From positions 1,681,501 through 1,745,500 of the forward strand of contig NZ_CP145905.1 of assembly GCF_036894955.1 (NCBI RefSeq): a stretch of DNA of 64,000 bases, in the 5' to 3' direction. Of the stretch, positions 48,140 through 56,334 are shown in pieces (positions within the stretch are counted from its first letter, which is position 1; each line of letters opens with the position of its first letter). Source of the stretch: Paenibacillus sp. KS-LC4. Lineage in GTDB: Bacteria > Bacillota > Bacilli > Paenibacillales > Paenibacillaceae. The notes under the pieces were generated by a model that was given only the letters and a program-made list of their open reading frames with translations, ran no database searches and was not told the origin of the DNA. A program made the translations under genes and the position numbers.

Positions 48140-49261
48140 ATGACGACTAAAATCAAAAATCCATTGATTATACAAGATGATGAGCGCGCGCTGCTGTTCC
48201 GTAAAGGCGGCTATGTAAAGCTGTTGCAGCCAGGCAAATACCGCTTGTCCGCATGGCGCGAGGAGACGGTGATCGTGCTAAATGTGACGAAGCGTTTTCA
48301 AATACCAGGCAAGGATGTCGAGCTGTTTCTGCATGATCAGGAGCTGCTTGCCCAGCTTACCATCGTCGAGGTGCAGGATTATGAATATGTGCTGCATTAT
48401 GTGGACGGCAAGTTCAGTGCGCTGCTGACGGCGGGCAAGCATATTTTCTGGAATGTGCTGAAAAAGCATACGTTCGTCCATGCGGACATCCGCCAGCCTG
48501 AGATTGGCAAGGACATTAATCTCGCGATTATGTCGAAGCTCAGCGGCTACTATCAGTGTGTGGAGGTCGCGAATTATGAGACAGCGGCGCTGTTTTATAA
48601 CCATGTGATGCAGCGCGAGCTGACGCCGGGCAAATATTATTTTTGGAATGGCCCGACTACCGTGCTTGTCCGCAAGACGGATCTGCGCCAGCAGCAGCTT
48701 GATTTGACTGGTCAGGAAATGATGACGGAGGATAAGGTGACGCTGCGGCTCAACTTCGTCTGCCAATACAAAATTACCGAGCCGCTTAAAGTGCTGATGA
48801 TCAAATCGTTTGAGGATCAGGTGTATATTGCGCTCCAGCTGATTTTACGAGAATATGTCGGCACGCTGCGCCTTGATGATTTGTTGAAGATGAAGCAGGA
48901 AATCGCCGCTTTTGTACTCACACGCTTGAATGAGAAGGGCGATGATTACGGCGTCCAATTTCTATCGGCAGGCGTGAAGGATATTATTTTGCCAGGCGAT
49001 ATTAAGGATATTATGAACACGGTGCTCATTGCGGAGAAGAAGGCGCAAGCTAATCTAATTACCCGCCGCGAGGAGACCGCTTCGACTCGCAGCCTGCTTA
49101 ATACAGCGAAGCTGATGGACGAAAATACGACGCTGTACCGCCTCAAGGAGCTGGAGTTCATGGAGAAAATTTGCGAGAAAATCGGCACGATTTCGCTTTC
49201 CAGCGGCGGCAATATGCTGGAGCAGCTTAATTCGCTGCTGAGTGCGAAGAAGGAAGGATAG
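48140..49261 (+). CDS. Slipin / SPFH (band 7) family protein in RNA-repair cluster
   Basis: A 373-residue SPFH-domain protein. The N-terminal half (about 1-130) is a beta domain (ERALLFRKGGYVKLLQPGKYRL). About 150-300 form the band-7 core (LTPGKYYFWNGPTTVLVRKTDLRQ, MMTEDKVTLRLNFVCQYKI), followed by a coiled-coil-prone C-terminus (EKKAQANLITRREETASTRS). No N-terminal membrane helix is seen, unlike typical slipins, so it may be a soluble oligomer. SPFH proteins scaffold other proteins. Its place between two rtcB genes suggests it organises the RNA-repair enzymes; this is an inference. ATGAGGTG precedes the ATG. Confidence 0.85.
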   Translation: MTTKIKNPLIIQDDERALLFRKGGYVKLLQPGKYRLSAWREETVIVLNVTKRFQIPGKDVELFLHDQELLAQLTIVEVQDYEYVLHYVDGKFSALLTAGKHIFWNVLKKHTFVHADIRQPEIGKDINLAIMSKLSGYYQCVEVANYETAALFYNHVMQRELTPGKYYFWNGPTTVLVRKTDLRQQQLDLTGQEMMTEDKVTLRLNFVCQYKITEPLKVLMIKSFEDQVYIALQLILREYVGTLRLDDLLKMKQEIAAFVLTRLNEKGDDYGVQFLSAGVKDIILPGDIKDIMNTVLIAEKKAQANLITRREETASTRSLLNTAKLMDENTTLYRLKELEFMEKICEKIGTISLSSGGNMLEQLNSLLSAKKEG

Positions 49262-49293
49262 CTGGCGCTTGCTGGCTATCGGGCTATTTTTTA
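49257..49293 (+). terminator. Weak terminator-like hairpin after the slipin gene
   Basis: GATAGC (49257-49262) and GCTATC (49275-49280) pair and overlap the slipin stop codon. A T-run follows at 49287-49292. It would separate the slipin gene from the promoter at 49401. Confidence 0.4.
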
Positions 49294-49333
49294 AAATATA
49301 GGTAAGTATTACTGTTGCAATCCTTTCTCTATA

Positions 49334-49390
49334 TTTCACCGCGAAACGATGCTTTGCCCCCAGAGGACGGCGAAAGCCGTTTACGCTTGC
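49334..49390 (+). repeat. Dispersed intergenic palindromic repeat, family 1, copy 3
   Basis: It reads ATTTCACCGCGAAACG...TTTGCC...GGCgAAA, then GCCGTTTACGCTTGC, matching the copy at 27817-27869 over both ends. The centre differs, but AAACG/CGTTT and TTTGCC/GGC-AAA pairings are retained. Confidence 0.7.
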
Positions 49391-49400
49391 TAATAATGGG

Positions 49401-49429
49401 TTGACAAATGCTGGGGACGCGAGTAAGAT
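49401..49429 (+). promoter_or_regulatory. Sigma-A-type promoter of the rlaP-rtcB2-kptA leader
   Basis: A perfect TTGACA (49401-49406) and TAAGAT (49424-49429) are separated by 17 bp. The transcript would start near 49436 and run through a structured leader of about 245 nt before the rlaP start. Confidence 0.8.
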
Positions 49430-49461
49430 GAACGAAATAACTTGAAGGGAGGCCGAAACAA

Positions 49462-49548
49462 ATGTCCGTAACGCTGATGATTATGCCACAAACCAACTTC
49501 ATATCTAACGTCCATGCGATTCGGCCTCAGCGGAACCAACTGCTGTAA
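49462..49548 (+). CDS. 28-codon upstream ORF (putative leader peptide) of the rlaP operon
   Basis: ATG at 49462 with AAGGGAGG nine bases upstream opens 28 codons (MSVTLMIMPQTNF... ending RPQRNQLL), stopping at 49546-49548. Its ribosome-binding site lies in a 9-bp stem with its own codons 20-23, and its stop lies inside the next hairpin. That arrangement suits a leader peptide for translation-coupled attenuation. No strong run of one regulatory codon is apparent. It could also be a chance ORF within a regulatory RNA. Confidence 0.45.
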   Translation: MSVTLMIMPQTNFISNVHAIRPQRNQLL

Positions 49549-49609
49549 GTCGATGAGTGATAGGTCAGCTGTGCGCTGTCTAACCGACTTGCAATGGCTC
49601 TATTTACCG

Positions 49610-49654
49610 AAGAAGCTATGGACGATGCTCGAATGTCCGCAGCTTCTTTTTTTG
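49610..49654 (+). terminator. Intrinsic terminator within the rlaP leader
   Basis: AAGAAGCT-at-GGAC and GTCC-gc-AGCTTCTT pair, followed by seven T residues. It lies 28 nt before the rlaP ATG and downstream of a strong promoter, so it either ends a small RNA or acts as an attenuator of rlaP-rtcB2-kptA. Confidence 0.88.
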
Positions 49655-49681
49655 TTGCCTAAAAACAGAGGAGGGCTTCGG

Positions 49682-50485
49682 ATGAGTGATTATAAAGCTA
49701 AAATAGCAGCCGAGCTGCGCAAAATAGAAGCGGAGGAACGCGTGCGTATTGTGTATGCCTGTGAGTCAGGCAGCCGCGCATGGGGCTTCCCATCGAAGGA
49801 CAGTGATTACGATGTAAGATTTATTTATGTACGGGAGACGGATTGGTATTTATCCATTTTTGAGAAGCGCGACGTGATCGAACGACCGATCAGCGACATG
49901 CTGGATATAAACGGCTGGGATTTGAGAAAAGCGCTGAATTTATTCCGCAAATCGAACCCGCCGCTGCTGGAATGGCTGCAATCGCCAATCAACTATTTGG
50001 AGGAGACGACGGTTGCGGAGCAAATTCGCATGCTGCTCCCGGCGAGCTTCTCGCCGCGTTCCAGCATCTATCATTACCTGCATATGGCGAAAGGAAACTT
50101 CCGCGAGTATTTGCAGGGTGAACAAGTGAAAATTAAAAAATATTTCTACGTGCTGCGTCCGGTGCTCGCCTGCCAGTGGGTGGAGGAGCGCGGAACGGTG
50201 CCGCCTCTGTCCTTTGAGGAGCTTGTGCATGAGCTGCTGCCAGAATCGTTGCTGAAGCGTGAGGTGCTGACGCTGCTGGAACGCAAGAAAGCGGGCATTG
50301 AGCTGGATTTGGAGCCGAAAATTGCCGTGATTAACGATTTTCTGGCAAGCCGCATCGCCTATTACGAGGAAGTGGCAAAGCAAGCGCCAGCCTCGGGGCT
50401 GAAGCAGGATCAAGCGCTGAATGAGCTATTTCGCTCGGCCCTTCGGGAAGCATGGGGGCTGAGCGCCGAATTTGGTCACAGGTAA
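49682..50485 (+). CDS. RlaP-type DNA polymerase beta-superfamily nucleotidyltransferase (YcgL-like)
   Basis: A 267-residue nucleotidyltransferase. The active-site signature is ESGSRAWGF followed by DSDYDVRFIYVR, the GS...DxD pattern of pol-beta nucleotidyltransferases. The length and C-terminal helices match the YcgL/RlaP family (PF10127), predicted to add nucleotides to damaged RNA ends and often linked to RtcB. GAGGAGGG precedes the ATG at 49682; the frame is open upstream to 49514, but that part overlaps the leader RNA. The gene starts the rlaP-rtcB2-kptA operon. Confidence 0.88.
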   Translation: MSDYKAKIAAELRKIEAEERVRIVYACESGSRAWGFPSKDSDYDVRFIYVRETDWYLSIFEKRDVIERPISDMLDINGWDLRKALNLFRKSNPPLLEWLQSPINYLEETTVAEQIRMLLPASFSPRSSIYHYLHMAKGNFREYLQGEQVKIKKYFYVLRPVLACQWVEERGTVPPLSFEELVHELLPESLLKREVLTLLERKKAGIELDLEPKIAVINDFLASRIAYYEEVAKQAPASGLKQDQALNELFRSALREAWGLSAEFGHR

Positions 50486-50531
50486 GGCGGCAGGGCGCAG
50501 CCGCAGCATAGGAAACGAGGAAATTTAGCAT

Positions 50532-51950
50532 ATGTTACAAAACTATTATCAACAAGTGAAGCTGCCATCGGGGCAGGTGCATGTATATGCGGGGCCGGAG
50601 CTGTTCGCGGCGCTGGATTATAAGGTTTTTGAGCTGGCAAACAACAATTTGCAAATACCGAATCAGGTTTATATGGGGTATACACCTGACGTTCATGTTG
50701 GCGTAGGGACGTGCATTGGAACGACAGCGGTGTGGAATATGGAGGACGGCTACGTCTCGCCTTCCATTGTCGGCAGTGATATTGGCTGCGGCATGCGGGT
50801 TCATTTGACCAATTTGCACAAGGACGAATTAAAGGATGTAAAGCTGCGCCGCAAGCTGGTGAAGGCGATTGAGAAGTATTTGCCGATGGAAGAGCATGGT
50901 CGGGGCCATTTTTCAGATATTCGCTTAGAGCATGTTGTGAAAAAAGGGCTGCACGGCTTGCCGAAAAAATATATTCCAGACGCCTATACCCCGCGCAAAG
51001 CGACTTCGCTGACGCATGTGGAGAGCAGCAAATTTTATGTAGAGGGCGGCGCGCTGGACTTGTTCCCGGAGCGGGTATGGCATCGCTCGCACAGGCAGCT
51101 TGGCACGCTCGGAGGCGGCAATCATTTTGCTGAAATTCAGGCGATTGAAATTCCCGAGGAAAATCGGGAAATCGCGGAAGCTTGGGGCTTGAGCGATGGT
51201 CAGGTCGTCATTATGATTCATTCCGGCTCACGCGCGTGGGGCGGCTCGGTTAGCCAATATTGCAGCAGCAATATGACTAAAATGATGAAAGCTGAAGGAA
51301 TAGGCACTGCCGATCCAAAGCTGGTGTTCGCACCGCTTGCTCATGAGCTTGGGAAAGATTATGTGGAGCTGATGTATTCCGCTCTGAACTATGCAGTCGT
51401 CAATCGCCATTTGATCGCTTATGCGATTCGCGAGGCGGGCAAGGATGTTTTTGGCAGCAAATTTGAAATGTCGACGCTGTATGATCTCATGCACAATTAT
51501 GCGTGGGAGGAGGAGCATGACGGTCATTCGTATTTCGTCCACCGCAAAGGGGCGACGCGAGCGCTGCCCGCGCAGCATCCAGATAATCCAGCGCCTTACA
51601 AGGAAACGGGGCATCCAGCGCTTATTCCTGGCTCCATGGGCTCCTCCTCCTACATTATGGTGGGCAAGCAAGGAGGCCGCGACAATTACCATTCGATCTG
51701 CCATGGTGCTGGTCGTATCCGTTCGCGGAGCGCGAGCAAGCGGCTCATAACAGTGGAAGAGTTCGCCGCTTCGATGCGGGTAGGGATGGAGGACGAAATT
51801 GTTCTCAACCAGCGTTCGCTGGAGTCCATGGTCGACGAGTCGCCGCAGGCGTACAAGGATGTGGATCAAATTATTGAGAGCGTCGTTGGCGCCGGGCTGG
51901 CCGAGGTTGTGGCCAAATGCAAGCCGCTGGCAACGATTAAGGGGGCTTAA
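50532..51950 (+). CDS. rtcB: RtcB family RNA ligase, copy 2
   Basis: A 472-residue RtcB paralogue, clearly related to copy 1 throughout (GSDIGCGMRVH, NHFAEIQ, MIHSGSRAWGG) with the guanylated histidine at H391 (CHGAGRIRSR). It lacks copy 1's N-terminal extension and has small insertions (YTPRKATSLTHVE). Both copies keep the metal ligands and nucleophile, so both should be active. Two ligases in one island may differ in substrate RNA or in time of expression: copy 1 follows the WYL-adjacent promoter, copy 2 the attenuator-controlled one. A CGAGGAAA site precedes the ATG. Confidence 0.94.
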   Translation: MLQNYYQQVKLPSGQVHVYAGPELFAALDYKVFELANNNLQIPNQVYMGYTPDVHVGVGTCIGTTAVWNMEDGYVSPSIVGSDIGCGMRVHLTNLHKDELKDVKLRRKLVKAIEKYLPMEEHGRGHFSDIRLEHVVKKGLHGLPKKYIPDAYTPRKATSLTHVESSKFYVEGGALDLFPERVWHRSHRQLGTLGGGNHFAEIQAIEIPEENREIAEAWGLSDGQVVIMIHSGSRAWGGSVSQYCSSNMTKMMKAEGIGTADPKLVFAPLAHELGKDYVELMYSALNYAVVNRHLIAYAIREAGKDVFGSKFEMSTLYDLMHNYAWEEEHDGHSYFVHRKGATRALPAQHPDNPAPYKETGHPALIPGSMGSSSYIMVGKQGGRDNYHSICHGAGRIRSRSASKRLITVEEFAASMRVGMEDEIVLNQRSLESMVDESPQAYKDVDQIIESVVGAGLAEVVAKCKPLATIKGA

Positions 51951-51953
51951 GCG

Positions 51954-52529
51954 ATGCTAACGGAAAAACGGGAAAAAAGCCTCAGCAAGATGATGACCAA
52001 AATTTTGCGGCATGCGCCCGAAAAGTTTGACGTCCAACTGGATGAAGCCGACGGCTCTTGCTCGCTAAGCGAGCTGCTTGCTGCGATTAATCGGTCGCCG
52101 GATTGGAAGAGCATAACGGAAGCGCATATCCATTATGTTGTAGAGCATTCCTCAAAGCAGCGCTTTGAGCTTATAGATGGGCGCATTCGCGCCCGTTATG
52201 GCCATAGCGTGCAAAAGGTCAGTTATCCGGCAGCGGTGCCGCCGGAGGTTCTGTATCATGGCACGAATGAGGCGGTAGTGGGGGCGATTTTGCGCGAAGG
52301 CATTCAAGCGATGGGCCGCCAATATTGCCATTTGTCGGAGGGGCTGGATTTTGCTATTCTTGCCGGCAGTCGCAAGGGCAGGCTTGTGGTGCTGGAAGTG
52401 GATACGCAGCTTGCTGTGGAGCAGGGCATTATTTTTTATTATGCTGGCAATGAGGTGTGGCTGGCCGAGGAGATTCCGGCGGAGTGCTGCCGGGTGTATG
52501 ATTTTTCGATTAATTCGGGTAAATCTTAG
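51954..52529 (+). CDS. kptA: RNA 2'-phosphotransferase, Tpt1/KptA family
   Basis: A 191-residue KptA. Motifs are LSKMMTKILRHAPEKF at the N-terminus, IRARYGHS, LYHGT, GRQYCHLS and a C-terminal NEVWLAEEIP. The enzyme transfers an internal RNA 2'-phosphate to NAD+, giving ADP-ribose 1'',2''-cyclic phosphate. RtcB itself leaves no 2'-phosphate, so KptA here suggests removal of 2'-phosphates produced by damage or another ligase. The ATG lies 3 nt after the rtcB2 stop, with AAGGGGGC upstream. It is last in the operon, before a terminator. Confidence 0.92.
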   Translation: MLTEKREKSLSKMMTKILRHAPEKFDVQLDEADGSCSLSELLAAINRSPDWKSITEAHIHYVVEHSSKQRFELIDGRIRARYGHSVQKVSYPAAVPPEVLYHGTNEAVVGAILREGIQAMGRQYCHLSEGLDFAILAGSRKGRLVVLEVDTQLAVEQGIIFYYAGNEVWLAEEIPAECCRVYDFSINSGKS

Positions 52530-52665
52530 GTGAAAAAGCATTACAATTTGCGCTGAGGCAATCGTAGCCGTTTTTTGGTGCGAATGTGAAGCTTCCATGA
52601 AATTCCTAGGGGATTCAATTAGGATGTGTACAATGTCGAGCGCATTATAGCTTGCAAAAATGAAT

Positions 52666-52712
52666 GAAAATGAGCGCATCGTTCCGCAGGAACAAGCGCT
52701 CATTTTCTTATT
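52666..52712 (+). terminator. Terminator of the rlaP-rtcB2-kptA operon
   Basis: GAAAATGAGCGC and GCGCTCATTTTC form a 12-bp stem, with GTTCC/GGAAC stacked inside. A T-rich tail follows. It lies about 137 nt after the kptA stop. Confidence 0.85.
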
Positions 52713-52728
52713 TCAGGCACAGTTTCCA

Positions 52729-52808
52729 TATGTCTATATTGTGCTATTCGATGACTTGAAAATCAAGGAAAACAGTATGAAAGCGCTATACAATTGGTAA
52801 TGAGAGGC
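52729..52808 (+). promoter_or_regulatory. Shared regulatory element upstream of the GH9 gene
   Basis: The 40 bp at 52729-52768 match 56335-56374 with 3 differences (TATGTCTATATT...TGCTATTC...TGAAAATCAAGG). Looser similarity continues through GCTATA (a likely -10 core) and GAGA-GC to 52808. CTTGA-aaa-TCAAG is an inverted repeat in this copy. The second copy lies upstream of the sugar ABC operon, and the AraC gene sits between them, so it is probably the AraC operator and activated promoter. Confidence 0.7.
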
Positions 52809-53050
52809 GTAGCAAGCTCGTATCTCTAACAAGCTACGCTTGAAAGCGATCTGTTTGAAAGGAAAAGCCTCACCTGTCATACGGGCAAGGGGAGCCTGGA
52901 AGCCTGGAAGCCCTTCTTCAAATGTACGGTTGTGGATATAGGTTGTGAATGTAACTAATTATGAGAGGAGGCGAGGCGGGAAGTCTACCATTTGCTCGAT
53001 GAATGAGTAGTGATGTATCAATGAACTGATAAGGCGATCAGAAAATGAAT
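52809..53050. other. 5' leader of the GH9 gene
   Basis: About 240 nt between the shared promoter-like element and the GH9 start. It contains short direct repeats (GGAAGCCTGGAAGCCC near 52900), but no gene, riboswitch or terminator was recognised. Confidence 0.35.
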
Positions 53051-53068
53051 AGGGAGGTAATACTGAGA

Positions 53069-55339
53069 ATGAGAAAATTATTAGCTCTTATCGTAAGTAT
53101 CGCAGTCGTAATGACTCCTGTCATCGCTCCAACAACAGTCGTCCATGCAAGCTCCGGCGCTCCGGCTGGGTGGAGAGACCTTCCAGACTATTATGTATTC
53201 AAAGATACTTATAAGGGGTGGTCCGGGAGCAGCGGCGGATTGGTAACGGTAAACGGCGCTTTGCCTGTTGATTCACAAGTAACCTATGGTCATTTACCTT
53301 CATTGAGGTTAAGTATTACAAACCAGGTAGATTGGATGGAGTCCATTCTTGTAATGGCCGAATGGGCGAATCATGATATTCACAATTATGTTCCGAACGG
53401 CTATCTGGAGTTTTATGTAAAAGGCAAAAATGGCGGGGAACAATTTAAAATCGGCGGCGATGACCATGTTGAAAGACGCGCATCGGGTGTAGAACATAGA
53501 GTATTAAAGCCGATAACGGATTATGTTACGGTTACGACGCAGTGGCGGCATGTAAAGATCCCCTTAAAGGATATTTACAATGACTCATCGGTTGATCTGG
53601 ACGAATACAATGCAAAGGCTATTCATCTGAATAAAGTAAACAATGAGCCATTTACAGTATGGTTAAATCAAATCAAATTAACTTCTCCTGATAAGGAAGC
53701 GGGATTTTCGGCTATCAAGGTAAATCAGGTGGGATTTCGGAATTCCTCCGAGAAATATGCTAATGTTTCCGGCTTTGAGAATGAGCTCACTGCCGACGTC
53801 GGAACCCCATTTCAGGTAAGGAGAGCTTCTGATGACACGGTCGCCTATAGCGGGCAATTGATCCTCGTCAAAAATTACGACATTGATTCAGGAGAAAGGG
53901 TTTTAAGAGCTGTATTTACGGACCTTGAAGCATCAGGCGATTATTACCTTACTGTAAGTGCAGAAGGTATAGAAGAGTCTCCTGCTTTTAAAATAGGAGA
54001 TGACGTATATAAGCCTCTATTAGTCGATGCGGCAAGATATTACTACTATCAACGTTCAGGAACGGCACTTGAACCAGCGTACACTCCGGACTTCCCAAGG
54101 GCAGATATAACGCCTATGGATACGGCAGCACCTTTTGAATCCAATTCTGCGATTACAAAGAACGTATCAAAAGGATGGTTTGACGCCGGGGATAAAGGAA
54201 AATATGTGAGTGCTGGAGCGGGGACGGTTATGACGCTATTATGGTCGCATGATTTATTTCCTAATTCTTATACAGATAATCAGTTTAATATTCCAGAGAG
54301 CGGAAACGGTGTTCCTGATATCCTTGATGAAGCAAGATGGGAGCTGGAATGGATTCTAAACATGCAGGACACTAACAGCGGCGGGTTTTACGCAAAAGTC
54401 GAGTCAATGGATAATGATAATAATATGAGGGCTATTAGGGATAAAAGAGATAATGTCACCAATATAAGGCCGACCAATGATACGGCTTGGGCCGCAGCTG
54501 CTTTAGCTCATGCTTCAATGGCTTATGCAGAGTATGATCCAGCGTTTGCTGCTCAATGTCTAGCGGCTGCCCAGAGTGCATGGTCGTATCTTGAACAGAA
54601 TCCCGTTAATATTAAAGGTCCATCAGGAGCTTATGATACAGACTCCGATAAGGACTCGAGGCTCGTAGCGGCCGCAGCCCTGTATAGAGCTACCGGTGCT
54701 GCCAAGTATAACAATTATTTCGTGAATAACTATTCACAAAGCGAGGATAGATTTGTGAATCTGGAGGGAGATTGGGTCGGCACCTGGCATTATGCATTTT
54801 TTCATTATATGGAATCTAATAACCGCGACATGAATGCTGTGAACTGGTATAAAGACAAGTTCACAATTTGGTTAAACAAAGAAGTTAATAGATATCAAAA
54901 TAATGCTTGGAATAACACGATATACGAAGGCAATTACTACTGGGGAAGCAACAATATGATACTTGGTACAGCTACAGAAGCCCTGATTGGTTCCAGCCTC
55001 CTTGGAATGAATAACGAAACCATTAACAATATGGCGCTTTCTGCATTAAACTATATTCTTGGCGTCAATCCATTGAGAAAGAGCTTTGTAACCGGGCATG
55101 GCGAGGACAGTCTTCAGACCGTATACGCAACAATGAACAATGACCCTAGACCAGGAGTGCCTAAGGGGTTTATGCCGTTAGGGGCGAATAAGTACAACAA
55201 TCCGGGTATTTCCAACTTCCCTGCCAAAAACTTTATGGATTGCGCTACCGAATGGACTACCAATGAGCATGCTGTTGGTTCGACGGCCAATCTGGTGTTT
55301 ATCAGTGCATTTGCTAACAGTGATTCAATTATACGTTGA
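53069..55339 (+). CDS. Secreted GH9 family endoglucanase
   Basis: A 756-residue exported cellulase. The signal peptide covers 1 to about 28. About 30-210 are a beta-sandwich (possible carbohydrate-binding) domain. About 217-305 form the CelD_N Ig-like domain (IKVNQVGFRNSSEKYA). The GH9 (alpha/alpha)6 domain runs to the end, with D372/D375 (WFDAGDKGKY) and the catalytic acid E733 (TNEHAVGSTANL). GH9 enzymes hydrolyse cellulose beta-1,4 bonds. The ATG at 53069 follows GGGAGGTAA; an earlier ATG at 53045 has a poorer site. The gene is more AT-rich than its surroundings. Its upstream region carries the element shared with the ABC operon. Confidence 0.9.
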   Translation: MRKLLALIVSIAVVMTPVIAPTTVVHASSGAPAGWRDLPDYYVFKDTYKGWSGSSGGLVTVNGALPVDSQVTYGHLPSLRLSITNQVDWMESILVMAEWANHDIHNYVPNGYLEFYVKGKNGGEQFKIGGDDHVERRASGVEHRVLKPITDYVTVTTQWRHVKIPLKDIYNDSSVDLDEYNAKAIHLNKVNNEPFTVWLNQIKLTSPDKEAGFSAIKVNQVGFRNSSEKYANVSGFENELTADVGTPFQVRRASDDTVAYSGQLILVKNYDIDSGERVLRAVFTDLEASGDYYLTVSAEGIEESPAFKIGDDVYKPLLVDAARYYYYQRSGTALEPAYTPDFPRADITPMDTAAPFESNSAITKNVSKGWFDAGDKGKYVSAGAGTVMTLLWSHDLFPNSYTDNQFNIPESGNGVPDILDEARWELEWILNMQDTNSGGFYAKVESMDNDNNMRAIRDKRDNVTNIRPTNDTAWAAAALAHASMAYAEYDPAFAAQCLAAAQSAWSYLEQNPVNIKGPSGAYDTDSDKDSRLVAAAALYRATGAAKYNNYFVNNYSQSEDRFVNLEGDWVGTWHYAFFHYMESNNRDMNAVNWYKDKFTIWLNKEVNRYQNNAWNNTIYEGNYYWGSNNMILGTATEALIGSSLLGMNNETINNMALSALNYILGVNPLRKSFVTGHGEDSLQTVYATMNNDPRPGVPKGFMPLGANKYNNPGISNFPAKNFMDCATEWTTNEHAVGSTANLVFISAFANSDSIIR

Positions 55340-55362
55340 TCTGACAGTCAGCTTTAAGCGGT

Positions 55363-55416
55363 AAAGGGGCTCATCCCCCAGTCATCTAATGATGATTGAG
55401 GGGTGAGCCCCTTTAT
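55363..55416. terminator. Bidirectional terminator between GH9 and the AraC gene
   Basis: AAAGGGGCTCAtCCCC and GGGGtGAGCCCCTTT form a long stem around a loop that contains ATCTAATGATGAT. T and A runs on either side suit both convergent genes. Confidence 0.9.
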
Positions 55417-55441
55417 TCGATTAGCATATGGATAAACATAT

Positions 55442-56302
55442 CTAGACACTCCGTCTATAGATCTTAGGCGGAAGCCCGTACACTTTGTTAAACAGGCGGG
55501 TAAAATAATTGCTGTCGTTAAATCCACATTCATATGAAATTTCTGTAATGGAAAGCTGCGTTCGTTTCAACAACGTGCAAGCTCGTTCTAAACGGAGTCG
55601 TTGCAAGTAAAAGATCGGAGTCGTTTGATAATAGGAGCGAAAGATGCGGTTCAAATGTCTGACCGAAATATTCGATCTAGCAGCGATGTCTTCCAGAGTA
55701 AGCGGATCGAGATAGTGATCTTCCATATAGGAGATGGCATTCGCCAAATGCATCAGATTGCTGTCAGCGCCCATCTCCTGATGGTTATATTGTCTGGATA
55801 AATAGACGGCGAGCTCCATAAAACGGGCAATCAGCATGGTCTGATACCCTTGAAGCTTGCCGTTGTATTCGTTAATCATAACGGAGATAAGGAGCGAGAC
55901 ATACTCCAGACTGGGAATGGGCAATCTGAGGCTGCTCTTATACGAGTGAATATTGCGATAAAACGGCTCCAACACAAATAAAGATTGGAAACCGTTGGAG
56001 GTTCTTAAATCAAGACCGGCCGATAGCAGCATTTCTGGGCGGTACATAATATTGCAAATTCTAAAATTATGAGGTTCTTTGTAAGCATGATAGGTTGCCC
56101 CGCTTATGACAAAAACATTTCCCTTCTTAATAAAGAAGGTCTCATGATTGACGATGTGTGTAGCGTTTCCATTCAGGACAATGACAAGCTCGGAGAAGTC
56201 AATGTGCTTATGCAGCTCCAGGTCATCGTCGTGTTCGCCATAATGAATAAAGAAAGGGAATTCCTTATCAAGTGTGAACCACTCTAAATAGGTGTCGCTC
56301 AA
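55442..56302 (-). CDS. AraC family transcriptional regulator
   Basis: A 286-residue regulator. The N-terminal cupin-like sensor domain (FFIHYGEHDDDLELHKHIDFSELVI, NVFVISGATYHAY) precedes two C-terminal helix-turn-helix units (LEDIAARSNISVRHLNRIFRSY and ITEISYECGFNDSNYFTRLFN). The start is TTG at 56302 with AGGAGGTAA six bases upstream. It sits between the GH9 gene and the divergent ABC operon and is the likely activator of both, responding to a sugar brought in by the transporter. Confidence 0.9.
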   Translation of the reverse strand: MSDTYLEWFTLDKEFPFFIHYGEHDDDLELHKHIDFSELVIVLNGNATHIVNHETFFIKKGNVFVISGATYHAYKEPHNFRICNIMYRPEMLLSAGLDLRTSNGFQSLFVLEPFYRNIHSYKSSLRLPIPSLEYVSLLISVMINEYNGKLQGYQTMLIARFMELAVYLSRQYNHQEMGADSNLMHLANAISYMEDHYLDPLTLEDIAARSNISVRHLNRIFRSYYQTTPIFYLQRLRLERACTLLKRTQLSITEISYECGFNDSNYFTRLFNKVYGLPPKIYRRSV

Positions 56303-56334
56303 ATTTTACCTCCTATTCCAATAAAATCATGCTT

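Larger units (their letters stand above)
49436..49654 (+). ncRNA. Candidate regulatory leader RNA / attenuator of the rlaP operon
   Basis: Three successive structures are visible. GAGGCCGAA (49449-49457) pairs perfectly over 9 bp with TTCGGCCTC (49520-49528). GTAAGTCG (49545-49552) pairs over 8 bp with CGACTTGC (49585-49592). An intrinsic terminator follows at 49610-49654. The first stem contains part of the ribosome-binding site of a 28-codon upstream ORF, and the second overlaps its stop codon, so ribosome position would decide which stems form. It lacks a T-box AGGGTGG motif and resembles no riboswitch class that I recognise. Confidence 0.6.

Noticed and set aside
47866..48150. 94-codon open frame in the rtcB1-slipin gap
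   Set aside because: It overlaps the slipin start in another frame, has no ribosome-binding site, a composition unlike the neighbours, and coincides with RNA-structure features.
49514..49681. Upstream in-frame extension of the RlaP gene
   Set aside because: It runs through the leader stems and terminator and has no ribosome-binding site; the ATG at 49682 has GAGGAGGG and matches the family N-terminus.
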